A stretch of 37,510 nucleotides of DNA. Origin: a virus. Below are positions 7,996 to 14,854 of this stretch, piece after piece (within the stretch, counting starts at the first letter, position 1; every line of letters starts with the position of its first letter). A program made the position numbers and the translations under genes. Below the pieces are notes generated by a model. It was not told where the DNA came from and made no database searches. It saw only the letters and a list, made by a program, of their open reading frames with translations. The stretch covers positions 1 to 37,510 of IMG/VR virus record IMGVR_UViG_3300033571_004674; one strand, written 5' to 3'.

Positions 7996-8198
7996 TTGTG
8001 TCTTTCGTCAGGTTGAAATCCGAAGGATCTTTCGGGTAAGGGATCAGTTGAGGCGATCTCTGAGGTTCCGCTGACTGAGGCGATAAAGTCCGGTCGCGGT
8101 TGGCATTTGTGATCTTTCCGCCACTCTCGTAAAAGTCTCAGCTCGTCTTTCCGCTCAGCTTGAAAAGAGGATCCGCAAGAGCAAGATTCGCTGATCAT
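7992..8198 (-). CDS. Small Cys-containing protein
   Basis: The protein has 68 residues. Its N-terminus SESCSCGSSFQAERKDELRLL and the later WRKDHKCQP give Cys-x-Cys, a Trp-Arg pair and His-x-Cys. This arrangement is seen in many small actinophage proteins and probably forms a tiny zinc finger. The C-terminal third is low in structure (SGTSEIASTDPLPERS). No strong ribosome site is visible near the ATG at 8198; a GGAG lies 17 nt upstream. It lies between the dioxygenase and kinase genes, but no function can be given. Confidence 0.65.
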   Translation of the reverse strand: MISESCSCGSSFQAERKDELRLLREWRKDHKCQPRPDFIASVSGTSEIASTDPLPERSFGFQPDERHK

Positions 8199-8219
8199 TG
8201 GATAGATCAGTGACTCCTG

Positions 8220-9089
8220 TTATTTGCTGATCTTTGAGGTGCCGGTTTTCAGATCGTCAGCGATACCGATCTCTCTTGAGGTCCGTGACTCTTTAGCTTT
8301 AGCGGTCTCAACGGCGTAGGTAAAGCAGTCTTTCATACCTCGTAGAGCGTAATAGACGACTGTGTAGCGGTAAGCGTCAGCGGTCTTAGGGCTCATTGGT
8401 GTAACTCCGTGAACATACTTGTAGCCGGGAAAGAAACTTACCCAACCATCTCGAGCTGAGAAAGTAAAGTCATATTCGGGGAAGTGTAGATATCCTCCCG
8501 CCATTGAGCGACGGATCACCGGCATAGCTGACCAAGTTTGAAAGTTGAAGCCGTCTCTGTGGTAAGGGAGGGTTGAGCTTTTATTGACTACTCCGGAGGT
8601 CCAAAGAGCGTCGTCAGTCATTTTCCACTCGTTCGAGATCCCTGAGTTGTCCATTGTCGCTTGATCCTGTTCGTAAAGATCCGGAGCAAAGTCTTTGAAC
8701 ATTTTCGCGAACTTTTCAGCGAAGGCGATCAGAACGGCGTGTTCGTCAGGTTGCTCGACCGCGAGCATAGTTGGTCGGCAAGACTCTCGTCTCTGAGTGA
8801 TCTTTCGAGGAGCCATACCGAAGGTCCGAGAGATATTGCGGTTACCGGTCGCTTGACGAGTTGTTCCGACTTGATATCTGATATTGAGGATCGAGGCTCT
8901 GAGCTTATCGACCTCCTCAGTCATAGGGAAGCAAGCAAAGATCGGTTCCTCAGTTTCGTCGTCGATCCAAAGTCCCTCAGCGTGTTCGGTAGGCTCAACC
9001 TCCGGCACGATCGTTCCTACGAGCTCAGTTGCCTCGTCAGCCGTCATAACTCTTTTGATCCGGTAGATCGGTAGATCAGATAGTTTCAT
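8220..9089 (-). CDS. TET/JBP-like 2-oxoglutarate Fe(II) dioxygenase
   Basis: The protein has 289 residues. The iron-binding set is visible: His177 and Asp179 in STLPYHRDGFNF, then His227 in YKYVHGVTP. Arg241 in AYRYTVVYYALRGM fits 2-oxoglutarate binding. The surrounding pattern (WSAMPVIRR, GGYLHFPEYDF, DGWVSFFPG) matches phage TET/JBP-type enzymes, which oxidise 5-methylpyrimidines in DNA. An N-terminal part with TFGMAPRK and CRPTMLAVEQP also fits that family. Its ATG at 9089 overlaps the end of the ParB-like gene by 14 nt, so the two are co-translated. Whether the substrate is thymine or 5-methylcytosine cannot be read from the sequence. Confidence 0.78.
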   Translation of the reverse strand: MKLSDLPIYRIKRVMTADEATELVGTIVPEVEPTEHAEGLWIDDETEEPIFACFPMTEEVDKLRASILNIRYQVGTTRQATGNRNISRTFGMAPRKITQRRESCRPTMLAVEQPDEHAVLIAFAEKFAKMFKDFAPDLYEQDQATMDNSGISNEWKMTDDALWTSGVVNKSSTLPYHRDGFNFQTWSAMPVIRRSMAGGYLHFPEYDFTFSARDGWVSFFPGYKYVHGVTPMSPKTADAYRYTVVYYALRGMKDCFTYAVETAKAKESRTSREIGIADDLKTGTSKISK

Positions 9090-9744
9090 TTGGAGCCTTC
9101 TCTCCGGAGGCTTGCTCGATCAAGTGGATCACCGCGTCAGCGTTAGACGCGATCGAGTGTTTCTCCCTGTAAGCGATCATCTTTTCCATAAGCCAAATAT
9201 ACACATTGTTAGGATAATCAGCGATCAGCATACGCGTTGCCTTCTGATTGTAACGCTCAGCGTAATCCTTGAGGGTAGGTTGCTGATAGGTGCCGTTTTG
9301 ACCGGTCTCTCCGACCTCTACGACTGAGATATTGCCGGAGATCTTAGGAGTTTGAGCCTCTTGGAGCAAAGCTGAGAGATCATCAAGATCAGAGGAGTCG
9401 TAACCGGTTCCCTCAAGATCAGGGAGCTCAGTCAATAACCTCAATAAAGCTGTATTATCAAAGTCTCCGAGCTCTTGAGACCGGTTATCCATAGCTACGA
9501 TCTTGACGGCGGTTTCATCATCAACATCAACATAGACGACATCGATCTCAGTCCAACCAAGACTTTTGGCCGCTAAATAAGTGTGATTACCCGCGAGGAT
9601 CTGACCATCAAGCTTGACTGTGATCGGCTTGTATTGACCATAAAGCTCAAGTGATTCAGCGATCAGATCGACATTACCTTTTCTCGGATTTCCGGGAAAC
9701 TGTTTCAGCTGATCAAGCTTGACGGACTCGACTTTGAGCGACAT
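9076..9744 (-). CDS. ParB-like nuclease-domain protein
   Basis: The protein has 222 residues. The ParB-N fold is clear: VKLDQLKQFPGNPRKGN, ESLELYGQYKPITV, then GQILAGNHTYLAAKSLGWTE, where GNHTYLAA replaces the usual GERR-type motif. It is followed by VVYVDVDDETAVKIVAMDN, normal for phage ParB/Srx proteins that sit next to DNA methylases or modification genes. The C-terminal half is helical and unassigned. The ribosome site is strong (GAGGAGGAGTA before the ATG). A DNA- or nucleotide-binding helper for the adjacent dioxygenase is inferred from context; partitioning is unlikely because no ParA is present. Confidence 0.8.
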   Translation of the reverse strand: MSLKVESVKLDQLKQFPGNPRKGNVDLIAESLELYGQYKPITVKLDGQILAGNHTYLAAKSLGWTEIDVVYVDVDDETAVKIVAMDNRSQELGDFDNTALLRLLTELPDLEGTGYDSSDLDDLSALLQEAQTPKISGNISVVEVGETGQNGTYQQPTLKDYAERYNQKATRMLIADYPNNVYIWLMEKMIAYREKHSIASNADAVIHLIEQASGEKAPNETI

Positions 9745-9986
9745 TACTCCTCCTCGTATTCGATCTCTATCGCGTTGATCTTGAGGAGATCAGCGACAGC
9801 TCTGAACATAAAGGCAAAAGTCTCTCGGCGGTCGCAGGTGTCGCATCCGCAGAATGGCTCCTCAGTGATCGGCTCCGGCTCGATAGTTTCATCATCTACC
9901 GACTCGTAGAGCGTGTTCATATACTCGGTGTAAGCGATCTCTACCGCTTGGACCGCCTCTTGATCCGTGACGAAAACTTTAGTCAT
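9744..9986 (-). CDS. Hypothetical acidic protein with Cys cluster
   Basis: The protein has 80 residues and starts MTKVFVTDQEAVQAVE. Its ATG at 9986 overlaps the SSB stop (TAATG). A longer frame from a TTG at 10034 would overlap SSB further and is less likely. The protein is acidic and helical with one CxCxxC group (FCGCDTCDRRETF), possibly metal-binding, and ends EIEYEEE. It lies between the second SSB and the ParB-like gene. I do not recognise it. Confidence 0.6.
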   Translation of the reverse strand: MTKVFVTDQEAVQAVEIAYTEYMNTLYESVDDETIEPEPITEEPFCGCDTCDRRETFAFMFRAVADLLKINAIEIEYEEE

Positions 9987-10396
9987 TAGAACGGAGTCGA
10001 ATCTGTAATCTGAGTCATTGAGGTATTTCCCCAAGCGGTCGGACTCTCATTAGCTAAAGTAGCTTGAGGGACCGGTCTTTCAGTGATCCTGTGGCAGATA
10101 CCGACTGAGTCAGCGAGGATTACGAGAGACTCTTTCGTCACGCCATCAACCTCATAGACCTCTTTACGAAGGGATCCGGTGACAATGACCTTAGCTCCTT
10201 TGTCATAGACGACCTCCGGGAGTGAGTCCCAAAGAGTCACTTTGAACCAAATAGTTTGACCATCAACCCAATCGCCGTCTTTCTTTTCGCGAGGAGTCTC
10301 AGCGAGGGTTAGCGTGGTGACCGGGCGACCGGTCTTGGTGATCCTTGTTTCTGCCGGGCGACCTAGATAGCCGGTTACTGTGATTTGATTGCTCAT
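9986..10396 (-). CDS. ssb: Single-stranded DNA-binding protein
   Basis: The protein has 136 residues. An OB-fold SSB is evident: ITVTGYLGRPAETRITKTG, VTTLTLAETP, WFKVTLWDSLPEVV, GAKVIVTGSLRKE. The C-terminus ends DSTPF, the acidic-aromatic tip that recruits replication and repair proteins. It should coat single strands during replication and recombination. The ribosome site AAGGAAAGG is 8 nt before the ATG, and the start overlaps the WhiB stop (ATGA). This is the more canonical of two SSB-like genes. Confidence 0.9.
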   Translation of the reverse strand: MSNQITVTGYLGRPAETRITKTGRPVTTLTLAETPREKKDGDWVDGQTIWFKVTLWDSLPEVVYDKGAKVIVTGSLRKEVYEVDGVTKESLVILADSVGICHRITERPVPQATLANESPTAWGNTSMTQITDSTPF

Positions 10397-10686
10397 TTGT
10401 TAGCCTTTCCTTCTTTTATTGTAGCAGTTTTCTTGAGGAGATTTCGTCTTTCAAGATCAGAGAGTCCTCCCCAAACTCCGTCGATCTGATTCTCTTTGAT
10501 CGCAAACGCGAGGCACTTGAGTCTGATCGGGCAGGAGTCGCAAATATCTTTTGCGAGATCAACTGTTCGCGGATCCCACCACCACTCCGGATCTACCCAC
10601 TCGTCAGTACATTTGGCGAGCTCATTTCCCTCAGCGTCTCTTGTCTCTAGGAGCGTGAAGGATTGACTGTGTTCGTTTTGTCCCAT
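10393..10686 (-). CDS. whiB: WhiB-family iron-sulfur regulator
   Basis: The protein has 97 residues. Four Cys fit the WhiB [4Fe-4S] site: C26, C49, C52 and C58 (AKCTDEW, ICDSCPIRLKC). The GVWGG turn follows at about 69 (DGVWGGLSDLERR), then a basic tail. The ATG at 10686 (MGQNEHSQ) has AAGGA upstream and is preferred over the longer frame from 10773, which lies wholly inside rusA. WhiB proteins bind the housekeeping sigma factor and are restricted to Actinobacteria and their phages, so this gene gives the host phylum. It probably modulates host or phage transcription. Confidence 0.93.
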   Translation of the reverse strand: MGQNEHSQSFTLLETRDAEGNELAKCTDEWVDPEWWWDPRTVDLAKDICDSCPIRLKCLAFAIKENQIDGVWGGLSDLERRNLLKKTATIKEGKANK

Positions 10687-11090
10687 TTTATTATCCTTAT
10701 TATTGTTCCCGGCTCTCCCGGTGCGTATCTTTTCTCTGCGTTGATCTCGACAACTTGACTGTCGTCGATCCAAACTGATTTTGACTGAGTGACTCCGTCG
10801 AGTGCGGCCCGGATCAGCTTATCCAAGTCGGGTTTCGTGACCGGATCCGCTCGTCGAGCTGATTTAGGTTTGCTGATCAGAAAGAGGATCTCGACTCTGA
10901 CCGGTTGATCCTTACCCGCGAGATCCCAACCGGATCTTTTAGCCTCGATCTGAGCGTGTAGAGAGACTTGAGATCTCCACTCTTTTAGACCTTTAGCTGA
11001 CTCGACTAATACGATCTTTGATCCTCGACGATAAGCGTTCTTTGATCCTTGAGGTCTCGGAGCTCCGGGCACGATCACTTCGAGGATCAT
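10647..11090 (-). CDS. rusA: RusA-like Holliday junction resolvase
   Basis: The protein has 147 residues and starts MILEVIVPGAPRPQGS. The RusA catalytic pattern is present: TKPDLDKLIRAALDG, followed by WIDDSQVVEINAEKRY. It resolves Holliday junctions or branched DNA before packaging. The ATG overlaps the NlpC/P60 stop (CAATGA), and GAGGGG gives a good ribosome site. The 3' end overlaps whiB by 40 nt. Together with RecT, the Cas4-like nuclease and SSB it makes up a recombination-based replication set. Confidence 0.88.
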   Translation of the reverse strand: MILEVIVPGAPRPQGSKNAYRRGSKIVLVESAKGLKEWRSQVSLHAQIEAKRSGWDLAGKDQPVRVEILFLISKPKSARRADPVTKPDLDKLIRAALDGVTQSKSVWIDDSQVVEINAEKRYAPGEPGTIIRIIKWDKTNTVNPSRS

Positions 11091-11653
11091 TGTTTCCCCT
11101 CGCAGTTCCATATCGCTTGAGCCTCAGTCCTAAAGTTGTCCCAACAGTTCAAGCTTGGTCTTACATAACGGATCTGAGCTCTTTTGTAGTTTGATAACGG
11201 CTCAATAAGAGTAGTTCCGTAATAGCGGTTAGCGTTGATCACTTTGCCGTTACCTATGTAAAGAGCTGAGTGATAAAAGTCTGAGCGACCTTGATAAGCG
11301 AATACGACGATGTCGCCAAGTTTCGGCTTACTGATCCTTTTCCCGATATGACCTTGCTCGTTCGCTGAGTGAGGTAAAGCGATCCCTAGTTGCTCGTAAG
11401 CCCAAGTGACGAGACCTGAGCAATCCCAACCTCGAGGTGAGTCTCCGGAGGGAACATAAGAGGTTTTACCGATATAAGATCTGAGCTTATGTATGACGGC
11501 TTTCATCTTGTTTTGCTCGATCAGTCTCAGGAAAGGATCCGTTACCTGAGTTTGAGTTTCTTGAGCTTGAGCTTGATCCGGTTGATTGACCGGAGCTGAT
11601 CCTAAAGCGATACTGAGGATCACGGCGACAGCTGAGATCTTGACGGCTTTCAT
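11087..11653 (-). CDS. Secreted NlpC/P60 peptidoglycan hydrolase
   Basis: The protein has 188 residues. It begins with a signal peptide (MKAVKISAVAVILSIALGSA), then a short Gln-rich linker. The NlpC/P60 domain runs from about 50: Cys78 in GWDCSGLVTWAYEQLG, His128 in DFYHSALYIGNGKVI and Asn140 as a possible third residue. Such enzymes cut stem peptides in the wall. The ribosome site GAGGAG is ideal. It is odd that a secreted lysin lies among recombination and regulatory genes, far from the late lysis block. It may act at a different stage, for example wall remodelling or exclusion, or as a second endolysin. Confidence 0.88.
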   Translation of the reverse strand: MKAVKISAVAVILSIALGSAPVNQPDQAQAQETQTQVTDPFLRLIEQNKMKAVIHKLRSYIGKTSYVPSGDSPRGWDCSGLVTWAYEQLGIALPHSANEQGHIGKRISKPKLGDIVVFAYQGRSDFYHSALYIGNGKVINANRYYGTTLIEPLSNYKRAQIRYVRPSLNCWDNFRTEAQAIWNCEGKQ

Positions 11654-11675
11654 AAGTCTCCTCGTCTTTGAGTAA

Positions 11676-11756
11676 TCATTTATTTATGATCTCTAAGAGT
11701 ATAAAGATCAAGAGGATCGCTGAGAGACTGACGAAAGATAGAGTGTCGAGGTTCAT
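11676..11756 (-). CDS. 26-residue membrane peptide
   Basis: The ORF encodes MNLDTLSFVSLSAILLIFIL plus LEIINK. Almost the whole peptide is one hydrophobic helix. The ATG at 11756 overlaps the stop of the upstream gene (ATGA), the coupling used throughout this genome, and the NlpC/P60 gene begins 22 nt later. It might be a tiny pinholin-like or regulatory membrane peptide that works with the hydrolase. It is too short to recognise by family. Confidence 0.5.
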   Translation of the reverse strand: MNLDTLSFVSLSAILLIFILLEIINK

Positions 11757-11929
11757 TTGTGACCGGATCCTTTACATTTACCGCAAGGATCAGATCCTCC
11801 GTCAGTCTCGCCGGATCCTTGACACTGATCGCAATCTTGACAGTTGAGACACGCCTCGAGGCAACTTGAGCAAGCCTCGTCAAAGATCTCACAGGATCGG
11901 CAACCGCAACTGATCTGAGTCTCGCTCAT
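11753..11929 (-). CDS. Cys-rich DnaJ-type zinc finger protein
   Basis: The protein has 58 residues, 11 of them Cys. It ends in two DnaJ-like CxxCxGxG units (CDQCQGSG and CGKCKGSGHK), preceded by closely spaced Cys (SCGCRSCEIF, CSSCLEACLNCQDC). It should bind two or more zinc ions. There is no J domain. The start overlaps the previous stop (TAATG) and the end overlaps the next start (ATGA). Its role may be protein binding or redox; this is inference. Confidence 0.65.
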   Translation of the reverse strand: MSETQISCGCRSCEIFDEACSSCLEACLNCQDCDQCQGSGETDGGSDPCGKCKGSGHK

Positions 11930-12075
11930 TAGCGACCGGCTTTCTCAGAGTCGAGGATCAGCTTACGCTTGACCGGATCCCACTTGAGCGGGCGTTTCTT
12001 GAACGCTTTTCCGTTTGGTCGATCAGCTCCGGAGCTTTTCTTGACCGGAGCTTGATTATTGTTTCTTTTACCCAT
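11929..12075 (-). CDS. Small basic protein
   Basis: The protein has 48 residues and starts MGKRNNNQAPVKKSSGADRP. It is rich in Lys and Arg, with WDPVKRKLILDSEKAGR at the end. Its ATG overlaps the methyltransferase stop (TAATG), and AAAGG is nearby. It has no membrane segment or Cys. The composition suggests nucleic-acid binding, perhaps as a partner of the methyltransferase, but the family is unknown to me. Confidence 0.55.
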   Translation of the reverse strand: MGKRNNNQAPVKKSSGADRPNGKAFKKRPLKWDPVKRKLILDSEKAGR

Positions 12076-13094
12076 TAGTTACCTTTCCTAAAAGTGAGTA
12101 TCGGCTCGTATTTGAGACCTCCGTTACGGATCGAGCTAAGTCCGTATTGAAGTGTTGGTAGCTCCTCGAAGCCAAGCTCAAGAGCGATCCTCTGAGTATC
12201 AGCAACAAGATTAGGGTGCTCTTTGACATTAGCGACATTGAGAGCGAGGATCCCGCGAGATCTGAGACCGGTTCGGCAGTTGATCAGAGTTTTACGGAGA
12301 AAGTTATCGTTCCAAGAGATCACAGAGTCGTAGCGGAGATAACTTTGAGCTGAGTCAGAGCTGTATTTCTCGCGACTGAAATAAGGTGGCGAGGTGAAAC
12401 AAAGATCAAGTGAGTTCGGATCCGGCTCAAAGTCCTCAGATCCGCTCTTGATCAGCTCAACCGCTTTACCTTTGATCCTCCACTCGTCACGGATCCGCTC
12501 AAGTCCGTTGAAGGTCTCAGTCGAGGGATCAGTCCCTATGTAAGATCGAGCGTCGCTAGTCAAGTAACCAAAGAGGCGACCGCCAAAGCCGGAGCTCATA
12601 TCCCATACATCTTTGACCTCGTCAAAGTAGTTGTAGATCGCTTTAGCGGCCGTAGGTCTAAAGTTACTGACCCGCTGAACTCCGGAGTAGGTCCGAATAG
12701 CCTTTCGCATTGACGCAGGAGTGATTGTTATCTGATCCCCGATAATGTTGTAGCCTCCCCATTTGAGCCGGCTTGCGACCGCTTTGCGTAATAACTGATC
12801 ATCGTTCCAAACATCAACCGGAGTCAGCATACGACCGGTCCGGATCTGCCAATGGTGAGGAAAGTAATGCCAACAAAGTCCCATAGCTTGTAGAGTCTGT
12901 TTGATCTTGCCGTCACTGATCAGAGATCCGGTGTCGTAGTTGAGGATCTGATTGAACTCTTTTTGTCGCTGAGCTTGACTGAGGTCGTAATGCGGGAAAC
13001 CTCGAGCTCGCCAATCAAGGAATACTGCCTCTATAATCGCGTCTTTCGTCTCAGCTGAGGCGGTCGCGTAATCGGAGGCGGTGACTCTGATCAT
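12075..13094 (-). CDS. DNA amino-methyltransferase (TSPPY type)
   Basis: The protein has 339 residues. The SAM-binding motif is VWDMSSGFGGRL (165-173), followed by YIGTDPST. The catalytic motif is CFTSPPYF (234-239), as in enzymes that methylate N4-cytosine or N6-adenine. Motif I precedes motif IV. The first 150 residues (WHYFPHHWQIR, WGGYNII) are likely the target-recognition or accessory part. No restriction endonuclease is next to it, so it is an orphan methylase, probably protecting phage DNA. Its ATG overlaps the nuclease stop (TAATG). The target sequence is unknown; the extreme GATC density of the genome makes GATC worth testing. Confidence 0.82.
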   Translation of the reverse strand: MIRVTASDYATASAETKDAIIEAVFLDWRARGFPHYDLSQAQRQKEFNQILNYDTGSLISDGKIKQTLQAMGLCWHYFPHHWQIRTGRMLTPVDVWNDDQLLRKAVASRLKWGGYNIIGDQITITPASMRKAIRTYSGVQRVSNFRPTAAKAIYNYFDEVKDVWDMSSGFGGRLFGYLTSDARSYIGTDPSTETFNGLERIRDEWRIKGKAVELIKSGSEDFEPDPNSLDLCFTSPPYFSREKYSSDSAQSYLRYDSVISWNDNFLRKTLINCRTGLRSRGILALNVANVKEHPNLVADTQRIALELGFEELPTLQYGLSSIRNGGLKYEPILTFRKGN

Positions 13095-14023
13095 TACTTT
13101 ACGCTCAACCGGATCGACGGAGATCCGACTTTCTGAGGTAGCGGAGTGTCTCCTAAGATCTTTTGGATCGCCTCAAGATCCGGAGTCTTACGACCGGCGA
13201 TCTCTGACCAACTGACTTTGATTCCGTCAATAGTCACACCGGCGTAACCCTCAAGAGTCGCTTTTATGTTCGCTTGCTCAGCCTCGAGCTCTTTGATCGC
13301 TTGATTTATCTCAAGGTAGCGTTTAGCTCCGTTAGTCGCGTTTTCATCGACGATAGGAGCTCCCGCAAGATCCTTCGGGATCCCTGAGCAAAGTGATCCG
13401 TAGTATGAGCAATACTTCGAGCAGAAGGAGACCGGCTCACGCTCCGGAGCCGGAGCCTCTTTGAGCTGACTGACCTCCTCGAGCCACGCGATAGCTTTAC
13501 GAGCGATCTCCGCGTCATACGGCTCAGAGTGAGTTATGATGTCGTTCTCTGTTCCGTCGCGAGGTATTCCGACTAGCGTCACTGTTCGGACCGGAAAGCC
13601 GGCTTGCTCAAGTAGATAGCCGTAGGTTTGGACCTGCCATCTCTTTTGCTGAGAGACGAAGTAGTCGATGTTCTTGAGCGTGATTGTTTTCCAATCGACG
13701 ACCTCAGCCTCAACCGGATCGTAAAAGTCGATCGTAGCCGGCGGGAGTCCCTCGATCTCGACTCTGTGCTCGATCATTGGTCGATCTATCTCAGGTCGAT
13801 CTTGATACTGATTGAGGATCGCTGACTCGATTGAGGCGTGAATCGCGGTTCCCATTATCGCGGGGAGGTTGAGGGTTGGATTGGTGCCGGTGTCTCCGTT
13901 GAGTTGGTGCCAAACTTTTCGACGGCAACCGCCTAGAGCTGAGACTCCTACGGCGATCTGACGAGATCGAGGTCGAGCCTCGTCAGCTTGCTTTAGAGCG
14001 TTGATCAGAGTTTCTTTATCCAT
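13094..14023 (-). CDS. Cas4/RecB-like PD-(D/E)XK nuclease with Fe-S Cys
   Basis: The protein has 309 residues and starts MDKETLINALKQ at 14023 (TAATG overlap). The nuclease core is TIDFYDPVEAEVVDWKTI, with Asp99, Asp110 and Lys112, plus a His in GTAIHASIE near 62. Four Cys in the Cas4/AddB arrangement (C33, C201, C205, C212; FCSKYCSYYGSLC) suggest a [4Fe-4S] cluster. The C-terminal 100 residues form a coiled coil and a small tail domain. It probably resects double-strand ends to supply single strands for RecT, equivalent to RecE or lambda Exo. Confidence 0.83.
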   Translation of the reverse strand: MDKETLINALKQADEARPRSRQIAVGVSALGGCRRKVWHQLNGDTGTNPTLNLPAIMGTAIHASIESAILNQYQDRPEIDRPMIEHRVEIEGLPPATIDFYDPVEAEVVDWKTITLKNIDYFVSQQKRWQVQTYGYLLEQAGFPVRTVTLVGIPRDGTENDIITHSEPYDAEIARKAIAWLEEVSQLKEAPAPEREPVSFCSKYCSYYGSLCSGIPKDLAGAPIVDENATNGAKRYLEINQAIKELEAEQANIKATLEGYAGVTIDGIKVSWSEIAGRKTPDLEAIQKILGDTPLPQKVGSPSIRLSVK

Positions 14024-14373
14024 TAGTTTTCTCCTTCGATAAACTCTTTTATTGAGATCAGTGAGACGCTGATACCTTGCCCGCAGTGACAACGGATCTT
14101 TCCGTCAGCTTGAGTTTTCATTAGGCAAGTGTGATCCGTTGAGTCGTAACCCTTAGCGATCGCGATGGCGGCCTGAAATCCGTGATCCCACTCCTCGTTT
14201 GGAGTCGCTCCCTCCGGTCCCTCAGTCTCCTCTTGAGTGAGATCAAAGTAGCTCTGTAAGCGGTTGAGGATCCGCTCCCGCTCTTGCTTGATCCCTTCCG
14301 CTATCCAAGCTCGCCGTTGCTCAGCTTGATACGCGTAGAGCTCTCCGACTTGATCAGTAGTTTTCTCTGCCAT
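14023..14373 (-). CDS. Hypothetical protein, coiled coil plus Cys/His end
   Basis: The protein has 116 residues. The N-terminal half is a charged helix (LYAYQAEQRRAWIAEGIKQE), followed by an acidic linker (TQEETEGPEGATPNEE). The C-terminal part has His-Thr-Cys and CHCGQG, which might bind zinc. Both ends overlap their neighbours by TAATG. The position just before the Cas4-like nuclease suggests membership of the recombination operon. The family is not recognised. Confidence 0.6.
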   Translation of the reverse strand: MAEKTTDQVGELYAYQAEQRRAWIAEGIKQERERILNRLQSYFDLTQEETEGPEGATPNEEWDHGFQAAIAIAKGYDSTDHTCLMKTQADGKIRCHCGQGISVSLISIKEFIEGEN

Positions 14374-14591
14374 TAGTTTTCTCCATTTTCTTTTGAGTCA
14401 GTGATCACTTTAGTTTGGACCTCTGACATTTGATCCTCGTCAGCGTGAGCGTCACAGTCGTAACCGGTTGAGCGGTCACAGTCGCGACAGAACAGATCAG
14501 CGAGGAACTCTAAAGTCTCTTGAGACTCGTTGCCGAGCTCTTGAGGGTTGCTCAAGAGCTCGACAGCGGATCTGACTGACTGACGGATCAC
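14373..14591 (-). CDS. Hypothetical small Cys-containing protein
   Basis: The protein has 72 residues. I place the start at a GTG (14591) that overlaps the upstream stop (GTGA) and is preceded by GAAGGA at 7 nt. The longer open frame to 14735 runs inside the upstream gene. It is helical and acidic, with a Cys group FCRDCDRSTGYDCDAHAD that looks like a zinc site. The family is not recognised. Confidence 0.58.
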   Translation of the reverse strand: MIRQSVRSAVELLSNPQELGNESQETLEFLADLFCRDCDRSTGYDCDAHADEDQMSEVQTKVITDSKENGEN

Positions 14592-14854
14592 TGCTGATCC
14601 TTCGGGATTACAGGTCCGTCGATCACGGCAAGGATCCCTTGCCAAAAGTCCGACATCGACTCCTCCGGATCCTTTTCCTGAGTGACGATCCCATAGCCGT
14701 AACCGGTGTCCCAGATCAGCTCGTTCGGTAGCCACGCCTCGAACAGATAAACTCCGCTTGAGGTGTATGACTCCGAGTAGCTCGCTCCCTGAGCGGTGAG
14801 CTTACGGATTACTGATCTTTTACTAACTGATCTTGATGATCTTGATTGACTCAC
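14588..14854 (-). CDS. Hypothetical protein behind a structured leader
   Basis: The protein has 88 residues and starts at a GTG (14854) encoding MSQSRSSRSVSKRS. Its central part is Tyr/Trp-rich (YLFEAWLPNELIWDTGYGYG). It is first in its operon, about 110 nt behind the stop of the previous gene. The start codon lies in the loop and stem of a 6-bp hairpin, as in two other operons of this phage. It is a candidate for translational control. No family is recognised. Confidence 0.62.
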   Translation of the reverse strand: MSQSRSSRSVSKRSVIRKLTAQGASYSESYTSSGVYLFEAWLPNELIWDTGYGYGIVTQEKDPEESMSDFWQGILAVIDGPVIPKDQQ

